Origin: Anaeromyxobacter sp. PSR-1
GTDB lineage: Bacteria; Myxococcota; Myxococcia; Myxococcales; Anaeromyxobacteraceae
Length of the DNA: 64,000 nt
Reading direction: 5' to 3'
NCBI RefSeq assembly: GCF_000964525.1
Contig: NZ_BAZG01000008.1
Location: 1-64,000, forward strand
Shown piece by piece: positions 43,054 through 51,399 of this stretch (within the stretch, counting starts at the first letter, position 1; each line of letters starts with the position of its first letter). Below the pieces are notes generated by a model, which was not told where the DNA came from, made no database searches, and was given only the letters and a program-made list of their open reading frames with translations. The translations under genes and the position numbers were made by a program.

Positions 43054-44598
43054 TCAGCGGCGGCCGGCGCGGTCCACCAGGATCACGGCCTGCTGCCCGG
43101 CCAGCTCGACCTCGATCGTGCCGGGGCCGGCGCGGCGCACGGCCGCCGGGCGCTCCGTGATCGCGTCCCAGTCCGGCAGCGGGCCCGGCGGCGCCGCGAG
43201 CCGGAGCCGGGCCGGGCCGCCGAAGTCGAGCACCACCAGCGCGCGGCCCGCCGCCCCGGCGTCCCGCAGGAACGCGAACGCCTCCGGGTGACCGGGCACG
43301 GCGACCCGCCGGTACGCGCCGCGGCGGAGCGCGGGCAGGTCCTCGCGGAGCGCCGCCAGGCGCCGGTACAGGGGACGGAGCCCGTGCGCGTCCACCCACG
43401 AGACCGGCGGCCCCTCCTCGTAGGGCTGGAACTCCGCGCCGACCTCGTCGCCGGTGTAGACGACGGCGATGCCGGGCAGCGCGTGCAGGAGCACCGCGGC
43501 GACGCGGGTCATGGCGAGGCCGTGGCGGGTGACGAAGCGCTCGCCGGTGTCGTTGTTGTTGAGGAAGCGGGCCACCCGGTCCATCGGCGTCGCCCGCGAG
43601 GCGAGCGCGGCGTCGAGCGCCGGCCCGATCCGCGAGGGATCGTCGAAGACCTTCTCCCAGGCCCAGTGGCCCAGCTCGCCGGTCCAGTCGTAGGCCGCGT
43701 CGAAGCCGTTGCGGACGTAGAACGGATCGCGCGCGCTCGCCTCGGCGAGCAGGAACACCCCCGGCTTCACCGCGTCGAGCCGGCGACGCAGCGCCCCCCA
43801 GAACGCCGGCGCGCGCTGGCGGATGCCCCACGCCGCGTCCACGCGGAACCCGTCCACGTCGTACTCGCGGACCCAGAACGCGAACGCGTCCAGCATCATC
43901 TGGCGGACGAGCGGGTTGCCGTAGTCGAGGTTCGGCAGGTGCTTCCAGTCGAAGTAGTGCGTCTCGCGGCCGGCCGGATCGCGGTCGTACCAGCCCCACC
44001 ACGGCGAGGCGCGGCCGCGCGCCGCCGCGTCCAGGTGGTGCGGGTGGCCGGTCGAGGTGTGGTTCGGCACGAAGTCGAGGAGCACCCGGATGCCGCGCGC
44101 GTGCGCCTCGCGGACCAGCGCCCGCAGGTCCTCGGGCGTGCCGAAGTCGGCGCGCAGGCCGAAGTAGTCGGTGATGGCGTAGCTGACGTCGCCGGGGTCG
44201 TCGGTCGGGTTGACCGGCGCGAGCCAGAGCGCGTCCACGCCGAGGTCGCGGAGCGCGTCGAGGCGCGCGGTCACCGCCCTGAGCGGCTCGGGGCCGAACC
44301 GCGGGGGGACGACGCCGTAGATCACCGCGCCGCGGTACCAGTCTGGATCCGGCCGGACGTCGGCGCCGGCGCGGAGCGGCGCGATGCAGAGGAGCGCCAG
44401 GACCGCGGCCAGGCGAGCGGGTGGCCCTCTGGCGCCGCCCGCTCGTGGTGAGCCCGTCGAACCACGGGCGGGTGGCCTTCCGGCGCCGCCCGCTCGTGGT
44501 GAGCCCGTCGAACCACGGGCGGGTGGCCTTCTGGCGCCGCCCGCTCGTGGTGAGCCCGTCGAACCACGGGCGGGTGGACGGGGCAGGTCGGCGTGCAT
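43054..44598 (-). CDS. Secreted alpha-amylase family (GH13) enzyme with repeat-encoded N-terminus
   Basis: 514 residues from ATG 44598. The GH13 regions are VLLDFVPNHTS (I), DGFRVDAAW (II, nucleophile Asp), FLLAEAS (III, acid Glu) and FLNNNDTGE (IV, where the usual His-Asp is Asn-Asp). The signal core is RLAAVLALLCIAPLRAGA, but it is preceded by about 60 residues, three repeats of PPARGSTGSPRAGGA, encoded by a 51-bp tandem palindromic repeat. The start may therefore be further in, at a CTG, or the repeats may be an insertion upstream of an older start. The enzyme should cleave alpha-glucans. Confidence 0.85.
   Translation of the reverse strand: MHADLPRPPARGSTGSPRAGGARRPPARGSTGSPRAGGAGRPPARGSTGSPRAGGARGPPARLAAVLALLCIAPLRAGADVRPDPDWYRGAVIYGVVPPRFGPEPLRAVTARLDALRDLGVDALWLAPVNPTDDPGDVSYAITDYFGLRADFGTPEDLRALVREAHARGIRVLLDFVPNHTSTGHPHHLDAAARGRASPWWGWYDRDPAGRETHYFDWKHLPNLDYGNPLVRQMMLDAFAFWVREYDVDGFRVDAAWGIRQRAPAFWGALRRRLDAVKPGVFLLAEASARDPFYVRNGFDAAYDWTGELGHWAWEKVFDDPSRIGPALDAALASRATPMDRVARFLNNNDTGERFVTRHGLAMTRVAAVLLHALPGIAVVYTGDEVGAEFQPYEEGPPVSWVDAHGLRPLYRRLAALREDLPALRRGAYRRVAVPGHPEAFAFLRDAGAAGRALVVLDFGGPARLRLAAPPGPLPDWDAITERPAAVRRAGPGTIEVELAGQQAVILVDRAGRR
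44415..44578. repeat. 51-bp tandem repeat, three copies, each with a palindromic core
   Basis: The core CTCGTGGTGAGCCCGTCG recurs at 44442, 44493 and 44544, a 51-bp period (17 codons, so the amylase frame stays open). Each core is an imperfect palindrome: CCGCTCGTGGT pairs with ACCACGGGCGG across the middle. The core matches what I remember of a widespread interspersed REP-like element of GC-rich bacteria. The copies are nearly identical, indicating recent duplication. Confidence 0.85.
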
Positions 44599-44661
44599 CG
44601 CCTGACCAACGCCGCGCGGGCCGGCGGTGTTCCGCACGCGCACCGGCCCCGGACACGAGAA

Positions 44662-44694
44662 GGGCGAGGCGAGCAGGATGCGCTCGCCTCGCCC
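44662..44694 (-). terminator. Terminator-like hairpin after the decaheme cytochrome gene
   Basis: GGGCGAGGCGAGC (44662-44674) and GCTCGCCTCGCCC (44682-44694) are perfect 13-bp arms with a seven-base loop, 60 bp past the cytochrome stop and 64 bp before the amylase start. There is no T-run. Confidence 0.6.
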
Positions 44695-44754
44695 GGTTGC
44701 TTCCTTCACCTCATGGCAGGCAGGACGGGCCGGAGCCCGCCCCGCCGGCCGGGG

Positions 44755-47067
44755 CTACTTGAAGATCGCCATGATCTTCGCGACGGCCTCGTCGAAGACG
44801 CCGGTGCCGTTCTCGATCGCGAACCCGAACGTCGCGGTGTGCGCGTTGAACGAGGCGAGGTCGCCGGCGAGGTCCTCGTTGATCATCTCCGCGCGGTGGC
44901 AGGAGCCGCAGGCGCGCGACGCAGGGCCGGTGACGTACGACGGCACCGCGCCGATGTTGCGATCCTTGCCCGTGAGGGTCCGCGCCGCCGACAGCACGCC
45001 CGGCAGCGTCCGGAACTGGTCCGGGACCTCGTAGGTGTTCGGGTTGTGGCAGGACTCGCAGTTCAGGATCGTGAAGTTCGGGTAGGTCGACTCCACGTGG
45101 TGGTCGTAGCGCATCGAGGCCACCGGATCCGAGAAGTCGATGCTCTGGATGTCGAACGGCTGCATCGAGTGGATCGCGTGGACGTACGAGTCGATCGACC
45201 GCGACTGCATCTCGAGGTGCGAGCCGCCGTCACGGACGGTGTGGCAGGTGCGGCAGGCCACCACCGTCGCGCTGCCGTAGGACGGGCTGTGGAACGTCGT
45301 CCCGAGCGCCTCGTGGCACTTGTTGCACTTCGCCGTGTCCACGATGGCCGTCCCGTACGCTGCCGGGACGATCGCGTTGCCGACGAGGTCCACCGTCGCG
45401 GTCGCGCCGGCGATCGCGATGGCGGGGTTGGTCGTGCTCACGGGCTGCGCCTGGTTCAGGCCGACGGCCGGGAGCACGGCGACCTGCACCTTCTTCACCG
45501 TGCCGTCGGCGACCATGCTGGCCCAGGTCGAGAGGTCGGCGGTCGCCGTCCACGTCGTCCCGCCGGCCACCGCGACGGCCGGATCCACCGTCAGGCGGTT
45601 GCTGTTCTTCGTCGACGCCTCGGTCCACTCGAGGTTGCGCAGGGTGTCCGCCTGGCTGCCGTGGCCGGAGACGATGAAGTCCTTGGTGTCGTAGCCGTAG
45701 AGGCTGACCACCACCGTGGGCTTCACGAGCGCCGACGCGTCGGCGCCGGCCACGCTGAAGGCGACCGTCAGCTTGTTGGTGGCGGCGTCGAAGGACGCCG
45801 AGTCCACCTTGGTCGTGACCACGCTGGAGAACTTGGTGGTCGCGTCCTTGTAGATGGCCTTGTTGTAGCCGGCGTGGACCTGCGCGAACGTCGGCCCGAT
45901 GCCGCCGGCCGCCTGCGCCTTGTGGCAGGTGTTGCAGGCGCCCGTGTACGTGTACAGGTCGAGGTTGTGCGGGACGACGTCCTTCAGGGCGGGCGCGCGC
46001 TTCGGGTCACCGTTGAGGCCGGTCACCGGGTGGCAGCTCTTGCACGTCGCCAGCGTGAAGTTCGCGTCGGCGAGGATCACGTCGAGCTTGCCGTCGTGGC
46101 AGGTCACGCAGTTCGCCATCGACTGCGGGTAGGCGAACTCCATCGCGTGCGACATGTGCGTGTCGTTCATCACCGTCTTCTTGTAGGCGTACTTCGCCTT
46201 CTGCTCGGCGGTCGGCGTGCCGCCCTGCGCCGCGTACGCGGCCGGGTCGTCGGCGAGGAGCTGCCAGCCCTCGTGGCCGCCGGCGGACTCGTCGGTGTGG
46301 CAGGCCTTGCAGGCCGCGAAGTCGGGCAGGCCGGCGACGGCGGCGGCGCGGTAGCCGTGCTTCAGGTACGGCGAGCCGTGGCACTTCTCGCAGCCGGAGA
46401 CGTTCGCCGAGGAGGCGTAGGTGCCCGCGTTACCGTAGGCGACGCCCGTGTTCGACACGTCGGTGTAGAGCTGCATGCCCTCGGTCGAGAGCGGGCCGTC
46501 GGCCACGTACGCGTAGACCTGGGCGTTCGACACCTCGGGCTGGAACGTGGCGGTCGCGTAGGTCGCGGTGTACACGCCGTTGCCCTGGCTGGTGATGTTC
46601 CCGTACGCGAACGCGGTGACGAACTTGCGGGTCGCGCTGTCGTAGGTCGCCGCGTAGAAGCGCTTCTGGTCGAGGCCGGCGAGGCCCGCGTCCACGTACG
46701 GCGCGCCGTTCCGGGTCACCGTGAACGTCATCGTCGACGTGTAGTTCGTGCCGCCCGCGTTCGCGACCGTCGAGACGTCGTTGATGACGACGTTCAGCTG
46801 GCTCGCGTCCGTGTACTGGTTGTAGATCCCCTGGTGCTGCGCGCCGGCGCTGCCGTGGCACACCGCGCACGACTCGGGCTTGGCCGAGGCCGTGAGATCC
46901 TGGCCGTCCTGCCCCGGCTGCCCGGGCTGCCCGGGAAGGCCCGGCTGCCCGTCCTGACCCGCGGGGCCCTGGGGACCGGTCTTGCCGTCCTCGCCAGAGC
47001 ACCCCGCAATCGCGAGCGCGCCGGCGAAGAACAGCGCGCCGGTCGTCCGCATCGTCCACTTGTGCAT
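44755..47067 (-). CDS. Decaheme c-type cytochrome lipoprotein, OmcA/MtrC family
   Basis: 770 residues. The signal ends in a lipobox, LAIAGC, so it is lipid-anchored. Next is a collagen-like stretch of about 30 residues (Gly-x-y repeats, GPQGPAGQDGQPGLPGQPG). Ten CxxCH sites follow: CAVCH, CEKCH, CKACH, CVTCH, CKSCH, CNTCH, CNKCH, CRTCH, CESCH, CGSCH, with beta-rich segments between as in OmcA/MtrC. Surface decahemes pass electrons to iron or manganese oxides or electrodes. No porin-type MtrB or MtrA gene is adjacent. GGAGAGG eight bases before the ATG sets the start. Confidence 0.92.
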   Translation of the reverse strand: MHKWTMRTTGALFFAGALAIAGCSGEDGKTGPQGPAGQDGQPGLPGQPGQPGQDGQDLTASAKPESCAVCHGSAGAQHQGIYNQYTDASQLNVVINDVSTVANAGGTNYTSTMTFTVTRNGAPYVDAGLAGLDQKRFYAATYDSATRKFVTAFAYGNITSQGNGVYTATYATATFQPEVSNAQVYAYVADGPLSTEGMQLYTDVSNTGVAYGNAGTYASSANVSGCEKCHGSPYLKHGYRAAAVAGLPDFAACKACHTDESAGGHEGWQLLADDPAAYAAQGGTPTAEQKAKYAYKKTVMNDTHMSHAMEFAYPQSMANCVTCHDGKLDVILADANFTLATCKSCHPVTGLNGDPKRAPALKDVVPHNLDLYTYTGACNTCHKAQAAGGIGPTFAQVHAGYNKAIYKDATTKFSSVVTTKVDSASFDAATNKLTVAFSVAGADASALVKPTVVVSLYGYDTKDFIVSGHGSQADTLRNLEWTEASTKNSNRLTVDPAVAVAGGTTWTATADLSTWASMVADGTVKKVQVAVLPAVGLNQAQPVSTTNPAIAIAGATATVDLVGNAIVPAAYGTAIVDTAKCNKCHEALGTTFHSPSYGSATVVACRTCHTVRDGGSHLEMQSRSIDSYVHAIHSMQPFDIQSIDFSDPVASMRYDHHVESTYPNFTILNCESCHNPNTYEVPDQFRTLPGVLSAARTLTGKDRNIGAVPSYVTGPASRACGSCHRAEMINEDLAGDLASFNAHTATFGFAIENGTGVFDEAVAKIMAIFK

Positions 47068-47098
47068 GTGTTGAACCTCTCCGCGTTGATGGGCCTAG

Positions 47099-47119
47099 GC
47101 CCGAAGACTGACTTCGGGC
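47099..47119 (-). promoter_or_regulatory. Hairpin in the leader of the decaheme cytochrome gene
   Basis: GCCCGAAG (47099-47106) and CTTCGGGC (47112-47119) pair perfectly around ACTGA, 32 bp upstream of the start codon. Farther out GCGCGAT (47201-47207) and ATCGCGC (47216-47222) form another inverted repeat that could be an operator. Neither is recognised. Confidence 0.35.
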
Positions 47120-47282
47120 GGGACCCTACCAAAGCGCCGCAGGATTTCCCCGCGCAGGGCGGCCCCTGCGACAACATGCCCAGGTCAATCATTGGCGTTT
47201 GCGCGATATGACCCAATCGCGCTTGATCGCGGTCATTGCGCGCATGCCGCGATGTAGTCCGCGGTCGCGGGGACGGCGACGA

Positions 47283-47669
47283 TCAGGCCAGCCGGGCCCC
47301 GCGCTCCGCGAGCAGCTCGCGCAGCACCGACCGGTGGCAGCGCGCCTCGTCCTCGCAGTAGCAGCCGACGGCGAGGTCGGCGCCGTGCGAGAGCGCCGCG
47401 AGCAGGTCGAGCGTCCGGCGCGCGGCCGGCTCCGCCATCTCCGCCCGGAACCGCCGCTTGAACGCCGCCCATTCGCGGTCGCTCCGCGCCGCCTGCGCGA
47501 GCTTCATGGTCGGGACGGTGGGCGCGAGGTTCGGGAACCAGACGTCGTACCAGTCGTCGGCCGCGAAGCGCGACGCGGGCACGCCGCGCGGCGGGCGGCG
47601 GACGGTGCCGATGCGAAGCCCCTCCCCGCGTGCGCGGGGGGTGCCGAGCCGGACGATGCGGATCGCCAT
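47283..47669 (-). CDS. DUF488 family protein
   Basis: 128 residues. The DUF488 hallmarks are present: RIVRLGTPRARGEGLRIGTVRRPPRG at the start, DVWFPNLAPT in the middle and CYCEDEARCHRSVLRELL at the end, a Cys/His pair of unknown function. It stands alone between the cytochrome and STAS genes. Confidence 0.85.
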   Translation of the reverse strand: MAIRIVRLGTPRARGEGLRIGTVRRPPRGVPASRFAADDWYDVWFPNLAPTVPTMKLAQAARSDREWAAFKRRFRAEMAEPAARRTLDLLAALSHGADLAVGCYCEDEARCHRSVLRELLAERGARLA

Positions 47670-47739
47670 GCCGCCGAGCCTAGCCGGGCACGCGCGCCAC
47701 GCGCAGCGACCGGAGAGGTCGCACCGCCCGACGCGGCGG

Positions 47740-48054
47740 TCAGGACGCGGCGGCGCCCGCGGTCGCGGCGGCGCCGGCCGCGTCGCCCGGGTGGACGCCC
47801 AGGTACGTGAGCAGCCGCCACTGGTGCAGCGTGAGCCCGCGCACCGAGATCTGCGCGCCGGGCACCCACGCCAGCAGGCTCGCGAAGCGCGCCAGCGCCG
47901 CGTCGTCGCACTGGCGCACGGCGCCGAAGTCGATGCTGAGGCGCGCGAACGGCCCGAGCACCTCGATGGTCTCCTGCAGCCGCCGCACGTCGTCCGCGCC
48001 GAACGTCCTGCCCACGCGGACGTCCAGCGCATCCCGGATCGCATCGATCTGCAT
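47740..48054 (-). CDS. STAS-domain-like small protein
   Basis: 104 residues. IDFGAVRQCDDAALARFASLL and ISVRGLTLHQWRLLTYLG correspond to the anti-sigma-factor antagonist STAS beta-alpha fold; the phosphorylatable serine region (usually DSxG) reads QCDDAAL, so ordinary partner-switch phosphorylation is doubtful. The C-terminal alanine run is low-complexity. A GGGGGAG sits just before ATG 48054. Confidence 0.6.
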   Translation of the reverse strand: MQIDAIRDALDVRVGRTFGADDVRRLQETIEVLGPFARLSIDFGAVRQCDDAALARFASLLAWVPGAQISVRGLTLHQWRLLTYLGVHPGDAAGAAATAGAAAS

Positions 48055-48365
48055 GGTCTCCCCCCGGAGACGGTTCGATCCCGGGTTACCACCGTCAGTG
48101 TGGCCCGCCCGCGTGGTCGATCGACGCGCACGGAGCGACCGGCGCCGAGCGGGTGCGGCAGGTTCGCCGCCGGCCGTCGCCCGCGCGTTGTCCCCGCTGC
48201 CGCACTCCGGCGAGGGGCGGGGCCGCGCCCGGCGATTGCGCTCGTGGCGCCGAGGGGTTGGCGCGCCGGCGGACGGCGCCGGACGTCGGTAATCGAACGA
48301 TGACGCGCGTTGTCCCCACCCGCCGGCCGGCGCGAGGGCCACCGGCCGGCGAGCGGGCGCGCCTG
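48055..48365. other. Intergenic region
   Basis: About 310 bases with no gene-like codon pattern on either strand beyond spurious GC-rich frames; no promoter, repeat or RNA found. Confidence 0.4.
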
Positions 48366-48548
48366 CTACTCGCTGCCGAAGGCGCAGTCGGCGCAGAGGA
48401 CGACGACCTCGGGTCCCTCGTCGCGCCGCTCGACGCGCTGGACGGCGGTCTCGCGGGTCACGGAGCAGCCGCAGAAGTCGCAGCGGCCGTGGGATTCGTC
48501 GTGGAGTGGGTGCGGGCTGGCGGAGGATTCGGTGCTCGGGGATTCCAT
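48366..48548 (-). CDS. Small zinc-ribbon-like protein
   Basis: 60 residues with CDFCG and, 27 residues later, CADC, a two-CxxC zinc-binding layout. AGGAGAG seven bases before the ATG supports expression. A short histidine-rich N-terminus (SPHPLHDESHG) precedes it. Unknown family; codon use at wobble positions is as GC-rich as neighbours. Confidence 0.55.
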   Translation of the reverse strand: MESPSTESSASPHPLHDESHGRCDFCGCSVTRETAVQRVERRDEGPEVVVLCADCAFGSE

Positions 48549-48860
48549 GGCGGGGCTCTCCTGGCGTGGGCGTGCGGTGCGTCAAAACGTCCATGACGCG
48601 GCCCGCCAAGCTCCGCACCGTCCCCGTTGGGCACATATTCCCGCGAGATCCCTGCCTCGAGCCCCCCGACGTCGGCACCGCCGGCTCCGCGCGGGGCGCG
48701 ATTACGCACGGAGCGTGAACCGGGAGGCGCCCGAGGCACGGCGCCGGCCATCCGCCGGCGGCGCCCTCGGTCGCACCACGACGTCCGTCCCCAACGGCCC
48801 TTCCGCGAGTTCGTCCGGAGCGTGAAAAGTGGTGTCGAACCCCGACTCGGAGGAGGCGCC
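48549..48860. other. Intergenic region between divergent small genes
   Basis: About 310 bases carrying the starts of the zinc-ribbon and lipoprotein genes. A lower-GC patch around TTGGGCACATATTCCCG is the only notable element; no clear promoter was found. Confidence 0.4.
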
Positions 48861-49181
48861 ATGATGCGGATGGCAGGACTGTTGGTGCTCGGGTTGCTCG
48901 CCGCGGGCTGCGCGACGAACGGCTCCGTGAAGCAGCAGATCGACCCGCTCGCCGATCGGATCTCGGCGGTGGAGCGGCAGCAGGCGGCGACGAACGCCAA
49001 GCTCGACGCGCAGACGGCCGAGCTCCAGGCGCTGCGCAAGGACGTGGCGGACTCCGCGGCCACGTCGGCGCGGGCGCAGGAGGCCGTGAAGGCGGCCCAG
49101 GAAGCGGCCGAGCGCGCCGAGGTCGCGGCCCAGAAGTCCGCGAAGGCGTTCGAGCTGACGCAGGTGAAGGGGAAGATGTAG
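48861..49181 (+). CDS. Lpp-like alanine-rich coiled-coil lipoprotein
   Basis: 106 residues. Signal with lipobox LLAAGC, then a single long helix of heptads (IDPLADRISAVERQQAATNA, then AELQALRKDVADSAATSARA) ending in an alanine zipper and KGKM. This resembles OprI/Lpp murein lipoproteins, which are linked to peptidoglycan through a C-terminal lysine by L,D-transpeptidases. The next gene, converging from the other strand, encodes such an enzyme. GGAGGAGG before ATG 48861 sets the start. Confidence 0.8.
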   Translation: MMRMAGLLVLGLLAAGCATNGSVKQQIDPLADRISAVERQQAATNAKLDAQTAELQALRKDVADSAATSARAQEAVKAAQEAAERAEVAAQKSAKAFELTQVKGKM

Positions 49182-49228
49182 CGGCGTACGCTGGGGGGCG
49201 CGCGGCGGCCGCCGGCCGCCGCGCCCCG

Positions 49229-50074
49229 TCAATCGGCGGTCACGTCCACGGGCATCCCGCTCCGCGCCGCGAGCGCGCGCGCGAGCTTCCGCGGGTCCAC
49301 CTGCTCCAGCACGCCCCGGTCCCGCAGCAGCCGCTGCGCGAGCTCCGCCGGATCGGCGGCGGCCGCCTCGTCGGCGTGCACCTCGACCAGCACGCGCCCG
49401 TCCCGCACGCCCACCTTCACCGGCTCGCGCACGATCGCGACCGGCGTGCCGAGCCGCACCGCGCGGTAGAGCTGCGGGATGTCCTCCGGGTACAGCCGGA
49501 TGCAGCCGTGGGACACGCGGCGACCGACGCCGTACGGCCGGTTGGTGCCGTGGATGAGGAGGGTCGGCACGGAGAGCCGGAGCGCGTGGCTGCCGAGCGG
49601 GTTGTCCGGCCCGGGCGGCACCGCGACCGGCAGCTCCGGGTCCTCGCGCCGGATCGACGACGTCGGGTACCAGCTCGGCGACACCAGCTTCTGCTCCACC
49701 GTGAGCACGCCGAGCGGCGTCGCGCCCGCCTCCACCGCCACGCCCACCGGGAACGTGAGGAGCGTCGGCCCCGGCCGCAGGTAGTACAGCCGCATCTCCG
49801 ACAGGTTCACCACCACCGTCCCCTCCTCCACCGCGGACGGGAGGATCCAGGCGGTCGGGAGGATCGCGAGCTCGCCCGGCGGCGGGACGAACGCGTCGAG
49901 GCGCGGGTTCGCGGCCGCGATCTCGCCGAAGCCGAGATCGTACCGGCGCGCGATCTCGATGAGCGACTCGCCCCGGCCGATGCGGTGGGCGCCGGTCGCG
50001 CCGATCACCTCGTCGCCGCCGGGCCAGGTGGCGGGCGGCCCCGAGAGCAGCACGGCGAGGAGCGGCAACCACAT
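49229..50074 (-). CDS. L,D-transpeptidase with LysM domain (ErfK/YbiS/YcfS/YnhG type)
   Basis: 281 residues. The signal peptide MWLPLLAVLLSGPPATWPG is followed by a LysM segment (HRIGRGESLIEIARRYDLGF, then EIAAANPRL). The YkuD catalytic domain has IHGTNRPYGVGRRVSHGCIR, the His and SHGC triad with catalytic cysteine. Enzymes of this subfamily join lipoproteins or make 3-3 cross-links in the periplasm. It converges with the Lpp-like gene, so both could form a linkage pair. Confidence 0.92.
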   Translation of the reverse strand: MWLPLLAVLLSGPPATWPGGDEVIGATGAHRIGRGESLIEIARRYDLGFGEIAAANPRLDAFVPPPGELAILPTAWILPSAVEEGTVVVNLSEMRLYYLRPGPTLLTFPVGVAVEAGATPLGVLTVEQKLVSPSWYPTSSIRREDPELPVAVPPGPDNPLGSHALRLSVPTLLIHGTNRPYGVGRRVSHGCIRLYPEDIPQLYRAVRLGTPVAIVREPVKVGVRDGRVLVEVHADEAAAADPAELAQRLLRDRGVLEQVDPRKLARALAARSGMPVDVTAD

Positions 50075-50220
50075 GTCGGCTCCCGCGGGCGGGCGGACTC
50101 CCCCGTCCCACCATCGCGCGAGCCGCGCCGCGCCGCGACCGCCCTGGAGGACTGCGCCGGCCGGGTGCGCGCGGCCGCCCGCTGGCCGCTGCGCTCCGCC
50201 GCGCATAGGATGTGGGGTCG

Positions 50221-50760
50221 ATGGGGAGGGGCGCGCGTTGCAGCGGAGACGGCCGGCGGCACGCCGCGGGCGCGCTCGCGCTCGCGCTCGCCGCGGCGCT
50301 CGCGCCGGCGGCCGCGGGCGCGCTCGACCCGTCCCCGTCCCCGTGCCCTCGCTCGCGCGACGCGGTCGTGGTGATGACGGATCGCCGGGAGCTGTGGCTG
50401 TGCAGCGGCGGCACGCCGGCGGCGCAGTACGCGGTGGCGCTCGGGCGCAGCGGCGTCGGGAAGCGGCGCCGTGGCGACGGCCGGACGCCGCTCGGGACCT
50501 ATCCGCTCGGCGACCCGCGCCCGTCCCCGCAGTACGGCACGTTCATCCCGATCGCCTACCCGACGCCGGCGCAGGCCGCCCGCGGCTTCACCGGCACGGC
50601 CGTCGGCATCCACGGGCCGCCGCGCGGGACCGAGGGCGCCGGGTACCCGGTCACCGAGGTGGACTGGACGCAGGGCTGCATCGCGACCGGCAGCGACGAG
50701 GACGTGGACGCCATCGCCGCGTTCGTGCGCGCGCGGCGGCCGCGGCTCGTGATCCGCTGA
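50221..50760 (+). CDS. L,D-transpeptidase family protein (short, divergent)
   Basis: 179 residues, signal peptide about residues 10-38. YkuD motifs are GIHGPPRG and TEVDWTQGCIAT, where the second catalytic histidine of SHGC is glutamine, as in a sub-group of secreted YkuD proteins (the usual pair SHGC reads TQGC). VVVMTDRRELWLCSGG and GDGRTPLGTYPLGDPRPSP are the beta-sandwich start. It diverges from the LysM transpeptidase. ATG 50221 is preferred over GTG 50212. Confidence 0.85.
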   Translation: MGRGARCSGDGRRHAAGALALALAAALAPAAAGALDPSPSPCPRSRDAVVVMTDRRELWLCSGGTPAAQYAVALGRSGVGKRRRGDGRTPLGTYPLGDPRPSPQYGTFIPIAYPTPAQAARGFTGTAVGIHGPPRGTEGAGYPVTEVDWTQGCIATGSDEDVDAIAAFVRARRPRLVIR

Positions 50761-50888
50761 GCGGGCGGGCGCCCCGCCCCGGCGCCGCGCTTCACGCTTC
50801 TTCACGAACCGCACAGGCCCCGGACATCTCCGCCCCGCATCCTCCCACCGTGCCCGCCCGCGGTGGACGGGCCGGAAGGAGACGGGAC

Positions 50889-51341
50889 ATGAAGCGGATC
50901 ATCGGCGCGATCGCGGCGCTCGGGGTGCTGGCGGTGGGGGTCGTGGCGCTCACCGGGTTCCACGGTGGGTGCGGCTGGCGCGGGCACGGGCACGATCCCG
51001 CCCGGATGTCGGCGTTCGTGACGGACCGGGTGGACGACCTGCTCGACCACGTGGACGCGAGCCCGGAGCAGCGCACCCGCATCCACGCGGTGAAGGACCG
51101 CATGCTCGCCGCGGCCACCGAGCTGCACGCCGGGCAGGACGAGGCCCACCAGGCGCTGCTCGCGGAGTGGAAGGCGGACGCGCCGGACCGTGCCCGGCTC
51201 CACGCGCTGGTGGACGCGCGCGCGGACGCGTTCCGCAAGCTCGCGCACGAGGCGGTGGACGCGGGCGTCGAGGTCCACGACGCGCTCACGCCGGCGCAGC
51301 GCGAGAAGCTCACCCGCAAGATCGAGCGGCTGCATCGCTAG
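50889..51341 (+). CDS. Spy/CpxP-like periplasmic protein
   Basis: 150 residues. N-terminal signal MKRIIGAIAALGVLAVGVVA, a His/Gly-rich patch (FHGGCGWRGHGHDP), then helices with DLLDHVDASPEQRTRIHAV and ALTPAQREKLTRKIE, the LTxxQ repeats of CpxP and Spy, which bind unfolded periplasmic proteins and (CpxP) damp the CpxA kinase. AAGGAG before ATG 50889 sets the start. A response regulator and kinase gene follow, like the Cpx system. Confidence 0.8.
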   Translation: MKRIIGAIAALGVLAVGVVALTGFHGGCGWRGHGHDPARMSAFVTDRVDDLLDHVDASPEQRTRIHAVKDRMLAAATELHAGQDEAHQALLAEWKADAPDRARLHALVDARADAFRKLAHEAVDAGVEVHDALTPAQREKLTRKIERLHR

Positions 51342-51399
51342 CCCGGCGCCCCGGAGCGGACCCGCGGTGACGGCGCGAGCCCCACGCTATGATGCCGCG

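Noticed and set aside
44384-44605. A repeat-made 73-residue frame and a possible CRISPR array
   Set aside because: The repeats are 51 bp tandem units with no unique spacers and no cas genes; they code for a low-complexity peptide.
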